Assembly (NCBI GenBank): GCA_937919625.1
Contig: CALFRK010000020.1
Location: 1-54,234, forward strand
Reading direction: 5' to 3'
DNA length: 54,234 nucleotides
From: an uncultured Ilumatobacter sp.
Lineage (GTDB): Bacteria > Actinomycetota > Acidimicrobiia > Acidimicrobiales > Ilumatobacteraceae
Positions 45,680-54,234 of the stretch are shown here, piece after piece (positions within the stretch are counted from its first letter, which is position 1; each line of letters begins with the position of its first letter). The translations under genes and the position numbers were made by a program. The notes below the pieces were generated by a model. The model was not told the DNA's origin and did no database searches. It saw only the letters and a list, made by a program, of their open reading frames with translations.

Positions 45680-47347
45680 ATGAGCAAGGAGACGAGCAAT
45701 CTGGCGGTCGATGGCGGATTGGAGCCGATCGAGGTTGCCGACCGGGTTTGGTGGGTCGGCTCGGTACGACCTGACGAAACGTTCCAGTGCCATTCGTACC
45801 TGATCGAGGCGGGCGATAACTCGGTGCTGATCGATCCGGGATCCGTACTGACGATCGAGGAAACCTTGCGTCGGGCCGCTCGCGTCGTGCCACTGTCGTC
45901 GATCAGGTGGCTCGTGTGCCATCACCCCGATCCCGACATCGCCAGCGGGCTTCCCATGGTGCGCCGGGCACTGCCGGGCGACGACGTCCGCGTGGTAACC
46001 GAATGGAGGGCCGAGACGTTTCTGCGCTACTACGACGCCGGAATTCCGTTCTACCGGGTCGAAGAACACGAGTGGGAGTTGCCGCTCAGCGACGACCAGC
46101 GGCTGCGTTTTGTGCTGACCCCGTACCTGCACTTTCCCGGCGCATTGTGCTCGTTCGAGGTGGCTTCTGGCGTGCTCTTCAGCTCTGACCTGTTCGGCGG
46201 ATTTACCGATGGTTCGCAACTCGTCGCCACCGACGAATCTTATTTCGAAGCGATGCGGCCATTTCACGAGCACTACATGCCGAGCCATGAGATTCTTGCG
46301 TCCGGTCTGGCGAGCGTCAGACGCGCCTTCGACCCGATTGCGCTCATCGCTCCGCAGCACGGTTGCATCATTCCCGAACCACTCGTGGCAACAATGTTCG
46401 ATCGGTTGGCCGAACTCGAGTGCGGAATCTTTCTGATCGCTCGCGACGATCTCGACATCGCCCGGTTGCTACAGGTGTCGACCGCGCTTCGCCATATCAA
46501 CGACGCGCTCGTGCTGGCACACGACTTTCCCGATCTGGCGGCGATCGCCGAACGGGTGCTTCCTGACGTGTTGCCGATCGAATCGCTCGAGATCTTCGCC
46601 CAAACCGCGGAAGAAGGGATATTGCGCTTCTCGGCCGAAGACCACTTCCACGGCACGGCGTGGAGCGCAACAGAACCAAAGTCTGCCGGACCAGCTCTGG
46701 AGTTCGAGCTCCCAGGGGATGGAGCCCCCGCCCAGGTCGTCATCGGACTGCACAGACAAACCACGCTGACCACTGAAGTGAACGAGATGTTCGGTCGATT
46801 GGCTCTTCCGGTTCGGGCCGCGCTCAATCGGCACCTCGAACAACGCCACGTTCGCAACCAAAGTGACGAACTGCGCGACCACGCCCAGCACGATGCGCTC
46901 ACCGGGCTCTATAACCGCCACGCGCTGGGCGAGTTGGCCAAGATCGATCAGCAGTACGGCGTGTTGATGATCGACATCGACCACTTCGAACTGGTAAACG
47001 ACAAGTTCGGGCATGGCGCTGGTGACGAGGTGTTGCGGGCTGTCGCCACTGCCATCTCGAAGAGTGTCCGCTCAGAAGACGTCACGATCCGCTACGGCGG
47101 CGAGGAAATGCTGGTTTTGGTCATGTCGGCCGATCGGGAGCTGACCTTGAAAGTGGCTCAAAGGATCCTCGCCTGCGTCGAGGCGCTCGAGTTCAGTGAC
47201 CTACCGTCGCTCGGGCACGTCACGGTCTCGATCGGCGCCGCCATCCATCACGCCGATCAGTCGATCGAAGTCGCCGTCGCCGCCGCCGACAGCCGCCTGT
47301 ACGACGCCAAGAACGAAGGGCGCAACCGAATTCGTGCCACCTGGTAA
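45680..47347 (+). CDS. ODP (diiron oxygen-binding)-GGDEF diguanylate cyclase
   Basis: 555 aa from ATG 45680, with GGAG at good spacing. Residues about 10-250 are a flavodiiron-type metallo-beta-lactamase domain: VCHHPDPDIASG (81-90), PYLHFPGALCSFEVASGVLFSSDLFGGF and APQHGCII supply the His/Asp ligands. Stand-alone ODP domains bind O2 at two irons. A middle helical region follows. The C-terminal GGDEF domain has HDALTGLYNRHAL, MIDIDHFELVND and an intact RYGGEEM active site; the RxxD inhibitory site is not evident. Likely output is c-di-GMP, set by oxygen or redox state. Next to flavin and hydrogenase genes. Confidence 0.85.
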   Translation: MSKETSNLAVDGGLEPIEVADRVWWVGSVRPDETFQCHSYLIEAGDNSVLIDPGSVLTIEETLRRAARVVPLSSIRWLVCHHPDPDIASGLPMVRRALPGDDVRVVTEWRAETFLRYYDAGIPFYRVEEHEWELPLSDDQRLRFVLTPYLHFPGALCSFEVASGVLFSSDLFGGFTDGSQLVATDESYFEAMRPFHEHYMPSHEILASGLASVRRAFDPIALIAPQHGCIIPEPLVATMFDRLAELECGIFLIARDDLDIARLLQVSTALRHINDALVLAHDFPDLAAIAERVLPDVLPIESLEIFAQTAEEGILRFSAEDHFHGTAWSATEPKSAGPALEFELPGDGAPAQVVIGLHRQTTLTTEVNEMFGRLALPVRAALNRHLEQRHVRNQSDELRDHAQHDALTGLYNRHALGELAKIDQQYGVLMIDIDHFELVNDKFGHGAGDEVLRAVATAISKSVRSEDVTIRYGGEEMLVLVMSADRELTLKVAQRILACVEALEFSDLPSLGHVTVSIGAAIHHADQSIEVAVAAADSRLYDAKNEGRNRIRATW

Positions 47348-47579
47348 CCAGCGTTCGCGGCGCAACGCGACGGCAAGGTGGCTGTGAGCGCCACAACGCC
47401 TGCTGCGGGTGCGTGGCGGGCTTGGACAGTCAACGGACGGCTTTCCCGATCGGCACGATCTTGGCGCGGTGACCGAGATCTTTGACTGCCGGGCATCTGT
47501 GCCGCTTGCGCGTGAGGCCTGTCGGCGAGTGACCAAGGGCTCTACCACTAGAGGGCAGAAAGTTCGATGATTGGGGCTG

Positions 47580-49580
47580 ATGTGTAGACGCTGGGTGCAG
47601 CGATTGGGGTGCGGGGTGCTGGTGTTCTCTGTGTTGGCCACCGCTTGCGGCTCAGACGACCCGACCAGCACGGGTGGCTCGATTGCTGGAGATGACCTGT
47701 CGGCTTTCTGTACGTCGTGGCCGGAACTGGCAGAGCTGGTGGCCGCAGACCGCGATCCCGACGCGGAGACCTTCTCCGAACTGTTCGAGCTGGTCGACGA
47801 TGTCGACCCGGTGGTGCCTACCGACTTGGTGACCGAGTGGGAAGCATTTGTGGGCTTCAATCGCACGTTCCGCGACGTGTTGATGACCGTCAAGTACAAG
47901 ATCGAAAGGGTTGACGACGAGCTCATCGCCAGGGCGTTCGGCGACATACGTTCCGCAGAAACCCAGGGTGACGCTTCGGATGCGGCGTTCGCATCGATGG
48001 AGAGCTGGGCGGCGACGGGGTGCGGCGACTTCTGTACTCGTTGGCCGGAGTTGCGGCAGGCTCTCGATGAGCTAGGTGGCCGGTTGGACTGGGCTCAATA
48101 CCCCGAGGAGGCGGACCGGCTGACCAGGTTCGAGCGGGCTCTCGCCGTGGGGTCCGAGCTGGCACCCGAAGGGCTGCGCTCGGATTGGAATCTCGCCGTA
48201 GCTATCCGCACCGATTGGATGCGGTGGTGGGAGTCGTTCGACTTCGACCCTCAGATACTCAATCTCAACCAGTCTGACGAGCGCGAGTTCGCCGGCACGC
48301 AGGCTGGCGAACTTGCGCTCGAGATCATCCGAACCGCCGATTACATAGCACTCGACAATCTGTCTGATTTCATTGTCGGCGACGACGATCGGTCGCCCGA
48401 CGAGGTCCGGCAGTCGGCCGACCTCCGGCAGGAGGCGTGGATGGTGGCGCTATCGGGGTCAGAGCTACCCGAGGGATGGGACCGTGCCGAGGTCGAGCAA
48501 GAGCTCTTGTGGATCTTCCGGACCCCTCCCATGGATCGCCACCAGCCAGTGGACGAGCGTCTACAGGAATGGGTGACACAGAACTGCGACGCCGCTGGTA
48601 CGCCCGGAAGGCTGACCGTCGGCTTCACAGAGGCGATCGACGACGTCCCAGGCTCCAGCCTCGTCGTCGCTCTGCTAGGCGAGGGCGGGGCGGTCACTGA
48701 CCTGGTCGAGCCGGCAAGATTGAGTGGCTCGCTTTGCGTCGGGATCGGCCGAGACCCATGGGAGACGTTCTGGCGCAACCCGAACGGTGACGTCGAGTAT
48801 GAGAGGTGGGTTCTCTACGCCGAGCCTGGAGAGAATCAGGAGTCGGCGGGAATTTGCTGGTTCAGCGACCGGCAGGTCCTGGCCGGCGGCGACTACGTTC
48901 TCGTTGCTGCCGTGTTCCCAGGCGCCCTCGGAGGCGAAATCGGAGGCGACGATGGTCTGCCGCCACCGACGCTCTGCCTGGAAAAGGATGTCAGCATTGC
49001 CGGCGACACGGAGGTGATGCTCAGCAGCCCAGAACCTTGTGATGTCAGCGACTGGCCCGGCGAGTTGGCCGAAGACCCCTGGCGGAACCCACCGCCGGTC
49101 GATCCCGATACCGCCGATGCTGGGACCCTCGAGGTCGTGGTGCCATCGCTGGTGCAAGTCGGGGACCTCGACGGCGCCTACGGCGGTCGGCTGGCGATTG
49201 CCACGCTCCCCGCCGACACCACACTCAATCAGCTCGGACGGGAACAGGTTTGGCCACTCGGTGTGATGTGCGTCGGCCTGCCCCCCTCGAACCACCTCGA
49301 CGACCAAGGTCGGCGCCAGCTCGACCGACCTGTCTCACTCCCCCTCGGGCCTGTTCCTCTCCTCGGTGCGCCGGCTTGCCTGGAACCAGAGTGGTTGGCG
49401 GAGGACCCGCCAGACGACCACCTCCCACTCGCGCTGTTGCCGCCCGGCAAGGTCACAGTGCTGGCAACTGTCACCTACTACGCCGACGATAACGAAACGT
49501 TCTTGTGCGCTTCCTTCGATGTCGTGATCAAAGGCGACACAGTCGTCGACATCGCCGAGTGGGGCGAGTGTCCACCGTGA
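47580..49580 (+). CDS. large putative lipoprotein with internal duplication
   Basis: 666 aa; ATG 47580 preceded by GGGGC. The lipobox is LATAC. Two related segments follow: DLSAFCTSWPELAELV ... and GDFCTRWPELRQAL ..., each about 120 residues with the same FC-T-WPEL start and a later Trp-centred helix. The rest is Asp/Pro/Trp-rich with many Cys, giving beta-type domains (GICWFSDRQVLAGGDYVLVAAVF; GVMCVGLPPSNHL). No known family. The GTG of the ABC ATPase overlaps its stop, so it may be the extracytoplasmic partner of the exporter. Confidence 0.7.
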   Translation: MCRRWVQRLGCGVLVFSVLATACGSDDPTSTGGSIAGDDLSAFCTSWPELAELVAADRDPDAETFSELFELVDDVDPVVPTDLVTEWEAFVGFNRTFRDVLMTVKYKIERVDDELIARAFGDIRSAETQGDASDAAFASMESWAATGCGDFCTRWPELRQALDELGGRLDWAQYPEEADRLTRFERALAVGSELAPEGLRSDWNLAVAIRTDWMRWWESFDFDPQILNLNQSDEREFAGTQAGELALEIIRTADYIALDNLSDFIVGDDDRSPDEVRQSADLRQEAWMVALSGSELPEGWDRAEVEQELLWIFRTPPMDRHQPVDERLQEWVTQNCDAAGTPGRLTVGFTEAIDDVPGSSLVVALLGEGGAVTDLVEPARLSGSLCVGIGRDPWETFWRNPNGDVEYERWVLYAEPGENQESAGICWFSDRQVLAGGDYVLVAAVFPGALGGEIGGDDGLPPPTLCLEKDVSIAGDTEVMLSSPEPCDVSDWPGELAEDPWRNPPPVDPDTADAGTLEVVVPSLVQVGDLDGAYGGRLAIATLPADTTLNQLGREQVWPLGVMCVGLPPSNHLDDQGRRQLDRPVSLPLGPVPLLGAPACLEPEWLAEDPPDDHLPLALLPPGKVTVLATVTYYADDNETFLCASFDVVIKGDTVVDIAEWGECPP

Positions 49581-50584
49581 CCGCACACATCGAGGCTCAC
49601 GGGCAACCAGCGATCGCGGTCCACGGCCTGCGGAAGCGGTTCGGCCGCACAGATGTCCTCCACGGCATCGATCTGGAGGTTCCCCGCAACTCTGTGTTCG
49701 GTTTCCTCGGCCCGAACGGCGCCGGGAAATCGACAACGATGAAGATATTGGTCGGTCTGCTACGGCCCACCGATGGTTCCGCCGCTGTGTGTGGCCTCGA
49801 CACGGTCCGCGACAGCGTCGCTGTACGGGCGAGCATCGGTTACCTGCCCCAGGACTCCTCTTACTGGCGTCACCTCACCGTTCGTGGTGTCTTGGCCTTC
49901 ACGGCCCGTCGCTACCTCGACGGAAGCAGAAGCGACCTCAGACGTCACGTCGACGACACCATCGAGCAGGCCGGGCTGAGCTCCCTGGCGAATCGCCGGG
50001 TCGCTAAGCTGTCCGGCGGTGAGCGGCAGCGCCTCGGCGTCGCCCAGGCGTGGGTGGGGCGCCCTGAGGTACTGATCCTCGATGAGCCTTCGGCCGGCCT
50101 CGATCCCGAGGGCCGCCACGAGATCCTCGAGTTGCTCGACCGCCTCAGAGAGCAGGCAACGATCTTCTTCTCGACCCACATTCTCGAAGATGTCGAGAGG
50201 CTGAGCGACACGATCGCAGTGCTCGACAGGGGCCGGATCGTCGCCTCGGGGCCGATCGACACCTTCCTCATGGGCGAGACGGGCCAGTACTCCTTGACCC
50301 TAAACGGATCAAGCGATGGGTTCCTCGCCGCGCTCGCCGAGGCTCCCTGGGTCGACAGCGTGGAGCCGACGGCGGAGACCACGTGGAACATAACCGTGAC
50401 CGATCGAACAGCAGCCGAGCACCTGTTGTTGCGAAGCGTCGTCGGGCACCGCGACGTACAGGTGGTCGACTTTCGGCCGGCACGACGCAGCCTCGAGGAG
50501 ATCTACCTCGAGTTGACCGAAGCCACCGCTCAGGCAGCCGATGATCAGGCAGCCGATGAACAGGGGCCGGCCGTTGTCGAGTGA
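49577..50584 (+). CDS. ABC transporter ATPase, first
   Basis: 335 aa from GTG 49577, overlapping the lipoprotein stop; GTG 49568 is possible. ATPase of the ABC-2 (drug/Nod-type exporter) class: Walker A GPNGAGKST, Q-loop YLPQDS, signature LSGGERQRLGVA, Walker B LILDEPSAGLDPEG, H-loop FSTHILEDV. A C-terminal extension ends with an Ala/Asp/Gln-rich tail built on a 15-bp repeat at 50531-50560. It pairs with the next permease gene. Confidence 0.93.
   Translation: MTAHIEAHGQPAIAVHGLRKRFGRTDVLHGIDLEVPRNSVFGFLGPNGAGKSTTMKILVGLLRPTDGSAAVCGLDTVRDSVAVRASIGYLPQDSSYWRHLTVRGVLAFTARRYLDGSRSDLRRHVDDTIEQAGLSSLANRRVAKLSGGERQRLGVAQAWVGRPEVLILDEPSAGLDPEGRHEILELLDRLREQATIFFSTHILEDVERLSDTIAVLDRGRIVASGPIDTFLMGETGQYSLTLNGSSDGFLAALAEAPWVDSVEPTAETTWNITVTDRTAAEHLLLRSVVGHRDVQVVDFRPARRSLEEIYLELTEATAQAADDQAADEQGPAVVE
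50531..50560 (+). repeat. two tandem 15-bp units at an ABC gene end
   Basis: caggcagccgatgat followed by caggcagccgatgaa, frame-preserving, encoding a repeated Gln-Ala-Ala-Asp-Asp/Glu tail. Confidence 0.75.
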
Positions 50585-50606
50585 CGCGCTTTCCCACCGA
50601 GACTCG

Positions 50607-51440
50607 ATGCCGGCATCGCTGAGCCGCGTCCAGAGCCAATCGCGCCTTCGCGGCATCGGTGGCCTGACGCTGGCCGAGTTCCTCCGCTGGTTCCCTTGGC
50701 GAGTGCTCGTTTTCGCCGCCAGCGGAGTCGCCGTGCTCGTCTTTGCTCGCGTGGTTTGGGCTGCGGAGGAAAACGCCAAGCTTGCCCCGCTGCTCTACAT
50801 CTTCTTCTCATTGTGGGTCGCAGTGCTCGTTCTCTCCACCGTCGCCACGACCCAGGGGGCCGTCTCATCGGAGATCGAGGAAGGCACCGCAGCCTGGCTG
50901 ATCGCCAAACCGATCGGGCGGCCAGCCTTCGTGCTCTCCAAGTTCGCCGGTGCGATCCCGGCCGTACTGATCGGGATGGTCGGCATCCCTGGGGCGATCG
51001 CCAGGGTCGTCCTCAAGCGGGCGGCCGACAACGGTGACACCGACTTCACGGCAGCCCAGGTAATGGATGTGATCGCCAACTCGTCGAGCCGCGACGAGTA
51101 CATGAACCTGCCCAGCATGTCGCGCTATCTGGGCCTGCTCGCCCTGATCGGCACGCTGATGCTGCTCGTCGTGGCGGTGATGATCCTGCTCGGCTGTGTT
51201 GTCCGCGCCCAGACGGCTGTACTCGGTCTCGGTATCGCGGCGCCGGTCGGGCTGCTGCTGGTCGGCCAGCTGGCGCCCACTGCGGTAGCTGAGCTGACGC
51301 CGGGATGGGTGCTGACGTCGATCGTCGACATCATCAGCGACAACCCGGCACCGGTTCTCGCCCCGATCCTGGTCACCGTCGTCTGGATCTGGGTCACTCT
51401 CGCCGGCGCCGTGTTGTTGTTCTCCAGAAGGGAGTTGTGA
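50607..51440 (+). CDS. ABC-2-type permease, first
   Basis: About 277 aa from ATG 50607 (GAGA upstream); ATG 50556 inside the preceding gene is an alternative. Six membrane segments, with the SSEIEEGTAAWLIAKPIGRPAFVLSKFAGA segment typical of ABC-2 permeases (EI-GT-LL-P-SR-LK). One extracytoplasmic loop lies between helices 3 and 4. It is coupled to the next ATPase, whose ATG overlaps the stop by TGATG. Confidence 0.88.
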   Translation: MPASLSRVQSQSRLRGIGGLTLAEFLRWFPWRVLVFAASGVAVLVFARVVWAAEENAKLAPLLYIFFSLWVAVLVLSTVATTQGAVSSEIEEGTAAWLIAKPIGRPAFVLSKFAGAIPAVLIGMVGIPGAIARVVLKRAADNGDTDFTAAQVMDVIANSSSRDEYMNLPSMSRYLGLLALIGTLMLLVVAVMILLGCVVRAQTAVLGLGIAAPVGLLLVGQLAPTAVAELTPGWVLTSIVDIISDNPAPVLAPILVTVVWIWVTLAGAVLLFSRREL

Positions 51441-52393
51441 TGGCGGCACCGGCCCTGGAGATACACGACCTGAACAAGTCGTTCGGACGCAACGAGGTTC
51501 TCCACAGCATCGACCTCACCGTGCCCCAAGGATCGATCTGCGGGTTCCTCGGCCCGAACGGGGCCGGTAAGTCGACGACCATGAAGATAGTCATGGGACT
51601 ACTGCGGCCATCGGGTGGCCGTGCGCTCGTGTTCGGCCGCGACGTACACCGCGACGGTGTCGGCGCCCGCGCTCAGGTCGGCTACCTGCCCCAGCACACA
51701 CGATTTCATCCATACCGAAACTGTCGCGAGGTCCTGTCCTACGTCGCTCATCTCTACCCCGGCCGACGCCCCGCCTCGGAGTTGCGTGAGCTGATCGACG
51801 AGAAACTCGACGCAGTCGGGCTGGCGGACAAGGCGAACCGGCGAGCGGGAGCCCTCTCTGGAGGCGAGGCTCAGCGCCTAGGTCTGGCGCAGGCTCTCAT
51901 CGCCGAGCCCGCTTTACTGATCCTCGATGAGCCTGCTGCGTCGCTCGACCCCCACGGTCGCCAGCAGGTCCTCGGTCTGCTCGACGGGCTCCGCGGGCAC
52001 ACCACGGTGTTCTACTCCACTCACATCCTCGAAGACGTTCAGCGGGTGAGCGACATCGTAGCGATTCTTGCGAACGGGCGCGTTGCGGCCCTGGGCCCGA
52101 TCGAGGACCTGCTCGAAGCCCCGACCGGAGGCTGGACGGTGCGGATCGCGGGTCAGGTGGCGGCGGCACGCGAGCACCTCGAGGCTCAGCCATGGGTGAG
52201 CTCGCTCACAACCCGGGTGCGCGGCGACCAGGAGCTTTGGACCGTCGACGTGACCGACGACGGCACCGCGGCCGAGCTGATGCTGCCGCTATTGCTGAGC
52301 GACGAAAGCTGTGACGTGATGGAGTTTCACCGCGCCGAACGAACGCTCGAGGACGCCTATCTCGAAGTCGTGGAGGCGAGCCATGGCGGCTGA
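51440..52393 (+). CDS. ABC transporter ATPase, second
   Basis: 317 aa with GGGAG upstream of the ATG. Walker A GPNGAGKST, YLPQHTRF Q-loop, LSGGEAQRLGLA, Walker B LILDEPAASLDPHG and YSTHILEDV. It is clearly paralogous to the ATPase two genes upstream, including the C-terminal extension, so the four-gene block arose by duplication of an ATPase/permease pair. It overlaps the following permease start by 11 bp. Confidence 0.93.
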   Translation: MAAPALEIHDLNKSFGRNEVLHSIDLTVPQGSICGFLGPNGAGKSTTMKIVMGLLRPSGGRALVFGRDVHRDGVGARAQVGYLPQHTRFHPYRNCREVLSYVAHLYPGRRPASELRELIDEKLDAVGLADKANRRAGALSGGEAQRLGLAQALIAEPALLILDEPAASLDPHGRQQVLGLLDGLRGHTTVFYSTHILEDVQRVSDIVAILANGRVAALGPIEDLLEAPTGGWTVRIAGQVAAAREHLEAQPWVSSLTTRVRGDQELWTVDVTDDGTAAELMLPLLLSDESCDVMEFHRAERTLEDAYLEVVEASHGG

Positions 52394-53198
52394 GAATCGC
52401 GATCGCGCCGGGGCGAGACCGTCGCGGCTGCTGCCCGGCCTAACCGGTCTGCTACGTGGTGAGCTGTCACGATGGCTCGGGCGGCGCGGGCTGGTTCACT
52501 TCGTGCTCTGGTCGGCGTTCGTCCAGGGCCTGCTTGTATGGAACACGCTGGGCGACGACACCAATCCGATGCGCGACTGGCGCGGCTTCGACACGCTGAT
52601 CCATCTGTGGTGGATCTTTCTGCCCCTGGCTGCGATCGCTCTCTCCCAGAACGCGATCATCGAAGAGCGGCACAACGACACGGCTCCGTGGGTGCTCTCG
52701 AAGCCCGTCTCACGCAGCGCCTTCGTGATGGCCAAGATCCTCGGCGACTTGATCGGACTTTTCGTGTTTGCGATATTGCTCCAGGGCGTGGCGGCGTACG
52801 TGTGGCTGCCCAAGGTGGACCCGGCACAGGGTCTACCATTTGTGCGCCCCGAGTTCGTCCGTTTCGTTGCCGTGATCGGCATCGAGACCCTGATCCTCGC
52901 GTTCTTCATCGTGCTGTCCGTGATGTTGAGTACAGTCTTCCGCCGGCGAGGCCCGGTCGCCGCGATCGGGCTCGTGTTGTGGCTCGTTACCTGGCAGGCG
53001 CCGGGAAGGGTCATCAAGGACTTCACTTTCGGCGGGCTGATAACGGGAGAATTGGAAGGTCCGGGGTTCAAGGCCCTGACCGAGTATCTCGTATTCGAGC
53101 AGCCTCTCGATCCGGTCAGCTCCGTATTCGGCACCGCTGTCTTGGTGGTCGCGCTCACAGCGGCTGCCACGCTGATCTTCCGCCGCGAGCAGTTCTGA
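52383..53198 (+). CDS. ABC-2-type permease, second
   Basis: 271 aa, six membrane segments. The conserved loop IIEERHNDTAPWVLSKPVSRSAFVMAKILGDLIG parallels the first permease (IE-GT-W-L-KP--R-AFV--K--G). ATG 52383 lies within the end of the ATPase gene. Last gene of the putative exporter operon; the substrate is unknown. Confidence 0.88.
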   Translation: MAAENRDRAGARPSRLLPGLTGLLRGELSRWLGRRGLVHFVLWSAFVQGLLVWNTLGDDTNPMRDWRGFDTLIHLWWIFLPLAAIALSQNAIIEERHNDTAPWVLSKPVSRSAFVMAKILGDLIGLFVFAILLQGVAAYVWLPKVDPAQGLPFVRPEFVRFVAVIGIETLILAFFIVLSVMLSTVFRRRGPVAAIGLVLWLVTWQAPGRVIKDFTFGGLITGELEGPGFKALTEYLVFEQPLDPVSSVFGTAVLVVALTAAATLIFRREQF

Positions 53199-53364
53199 GT
53201 AAGCGATCCCCCGCCAGCACGGGTGGCGGGTGATCTGGCGGGGCAGCACGGCCAGTTGGTGGCGCAGCACGATGATCAGGTGCGCGATGGAAAGGCTGAT
53301 GTAACTAGCTCTACCTGTCGAGCTCTGTCAGGAAATAGCTCCTGATCTGCACGTTTACACGAGA

Positions 53365-53434
53365 GCGGATGAGGGGAATCGAACCCCCGTATTCAGCTTG
53401 GGAAGCTGATGTTCTACCATTGAACTACATCCGC
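53365..53434 (-). tRNA. tRNA-Gly(CCC)
   Basis: Read on the minus strand. The acceptor stem pairs GCGGATG with CATCCGC. The D stem is GTTC/GAAC. The anticodon arm TCAGC-TTCCCAA-GCTGA gives anticodon CCC. The T arm GGGGG-TTCGATT-CCCCT closes with one G-U pair. Length is 70 nt, and CCA is not encoded. The cloverleaf is complete. Confidence 0.95.
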
Positions 53435-53488
53435 AGGTGGGGGCGATCTTATCCCCGGGACGCCGTGACGGTCAGTGCGGCGGGCCGG

Positions 53489-54234
53489 TTATCGGCGGCG
53501 CCCGGCGAGTTCGTCCCGCAGGTTCGTGATGAAGGCAGGGATGTCAGGCGGCTGCACGGTGGCCGCCCGGATGTGATCGTCGAAGTGGATGGTGAGCTCG
53601 CGGACGTGCTCGGCCGAACTGAGCACGAGGTACATCTGGCCGAGGTACAGCACGGCTCGGATCGGACCGAACACCGTGACCGGAGCCGCATAGCGCTGAA
53701 GCCCATCGAACAGGAACCAACGTAGCGACGGGTACAGCTCGCCGGTGAGCTCGATCATCTGGTCGAGTTGGGCCAGACGGTCGGCCACCGGGAGCTGCGC
53801 CCACACGCCCTCGCCACGGGCAAACCCTTCCAACGACTGGGCCGGGGCGCACACCTCCATGCTGGTGCTGGGGTCTCGCGTCCACGCCAAGCGTGCTGCG
53901 GCGACCTCGATCTTCTGCTCGGGGGTTGAGGTGGCATGAGTTCGCTGCTCATAGTCGATCACGGCGCTGGTCTTGAGTAGGTCGGGCAATGTGCTCGGTA
54001 CGTAGCGCACCTTGTACCCGATCGCGTCGTTGAACCAGGCGAGCAGTCGCTCCTCGTTCTCGGCGAGCGTGGTGTGGGCGATCGTCGTGACCTCCGACAT
54101 CACTTCGGCCTGCATCGGCCCCGCATTCGAGAGCCCCATCAGCCAGTCGAGCGACACCTGATGAACCTCGGCGATCTGAGTGATCGTCTCGAGTCGCGGC
54201 AGTCGGCGATTGGAGGGTGACAGAAGCTGAGTCA
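53489..54234 (-). CDS. XRE-family regulator, 5' end beyond the window
   Basis: At least 248 aa, open to the window edge. The first visible residues, TQLLSPSNRRLPRLETITQI, run into AEVHQVSLDWLMGLSN, the C-terminal half of an XRE HTH (recognition helix, LP-LETL--IA, VSLDWLLG). The body, about 180 residues (RLLAWFNDAIGYKVRYVPSTLPDLLKTSAVIDYE..., VCAPAQSLEGFARGEGVWAQLPVADRLAQLDQMIELTGELYPSLRWFLFDGLQRYAAPVTVFGP), is a typical C-terminal domain of actinobacterial XRE regulators of unknown ligand. Confidence 0.82.
   Translation of the reverse strand, partial: TQLLSPSNRRLPRLETITQIAEVHQVSLDWLMGLSNAGPMQAEVMSEVTTIAHTTLAENEERLLAWFNDAIGYKVRYVPSTLPDLLKTSAVIDYEQRTHATSTPEQKIEVAAARLAWTRDPSTSMEVCAPAQSLEGFARGEGVWAQLPVADRLAQLDQMIELTGELYPSLRWFLFDGLQRYAAPVTVFGPIRAVLYLGQMYLVLSSAEHVRELTIHFDDHIRAATVQPPDIPAFITNLRDELAGRRR

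Noticed and set aside
47348-47579. Short hairpin GTGGC/GCCAC in the gap before the lipoprotein gene as a terminator
   Set aside because: A 5-bp stem in GC-rich DNA is expected by chance, and no T-run follows.
53199-53364. Genomic-island boundary at the tRNA gene
   Set aside because: No integrase and no repeated tRNA 3' end was seen, and the flanking composition is unchanged.

Overview
The window is high-GC, mostly coding actinobacterial DNA. GTG starts, frequent ATGA/GTGA gene overlaps, an F420-type reductase fold, a mycothiol-dependent-isomerase-like fold, SARP-like debris and mycobacteria-like P-type ATPase and hydrogenase genes fit Acidimicrobiia (an Ilumatobacter-like relative). That placement is inference. 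No phage, transposase, CRISPR array or rRNA is visible. One tRNA gene, tRNA-Gly(CCC), lies near the right end.

Layout. 0.1-2.3 kb: a PAS protein carrying only the tail of a GGDEF domain, an EamA transporter and a small zincin-like membrane protein. 2.4-7.5 kb: a divergent block with a CotH-like lipoprotein plus a PhoP/PhoR-like two-component pair on the minus strand, and DUF4956 plus VTC (polyphosphate-polymerase-type) genes on the plus strand. PhoP-box-like repeats lie between the two arms. 7.6-18.1 kb: patatin, two Thr-linker membrane proteins, a TPR protein, a DinB/MDMPI-like protein, a cupin, an F420-type reductase, a lipoprotein and a DUF1295 protein. 18.2-23.7 kb: an apparent signalling operon of a GNAT-like acyltransferase fused to a cyclic-nucleotide-binding domain, a triple-PAS hybrid histidine kinase with two receiver domains, and a REC-REC-class III cyclase whose purine-specifying residues are of the adenylate cyclase type.

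23.7-32.3 kb: a histidine-utilisation regulon. iclR-hutH runs on the minus strand. hutU, a peptide-deformylase-family gene, hutF, hutI and a tryptophanase run on the plus strand. There is no hutG, and the deformylase-family gene sits exactly where N-formylglutamate deformylase would be expected. 32.5-36.4 kb: an alkylsulfatase-like metallo-beta-lactamase protein and a CtpE-like P-type ATPase. 36.5-43.1 kb: a group 3b-type NAD(P)-linked [NiFe] hydrogenase (Fe-S, diaphorase, small and large subunits and maturation protease on the minus strand), facing hypC, an EamA transporter and a DUF6390-like gene on the plus strand.

43.2-47.3 kb: an FMN-binding protein, a heme ferric-reductase-like membrane protein and ApbE, divergent from a diiron ODP-GGDEF protein predicted to couple oxygen or redox state to c-di-GMP. 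47.6-53.2 kb: a large lipoprotein followed by two ABC ATPase/permease pairs. The window ends with tRNA-Gly and an XRE-type regulator cut by the edge.

The best candidates for undescribed biology are the cAMP-linked acyltransferase/hybrid-kinase/cyclase operon, the deformylase-family gene in the hut operon, and the CotH/DUF4956/VTC module with its own PhoPR-like regulators. Short tandem repeats of 12 or 15 bp recur at gene boundaries, in two cases duplicating the stop codon in frame. All family assignments come from reading motifs; no database search was run.
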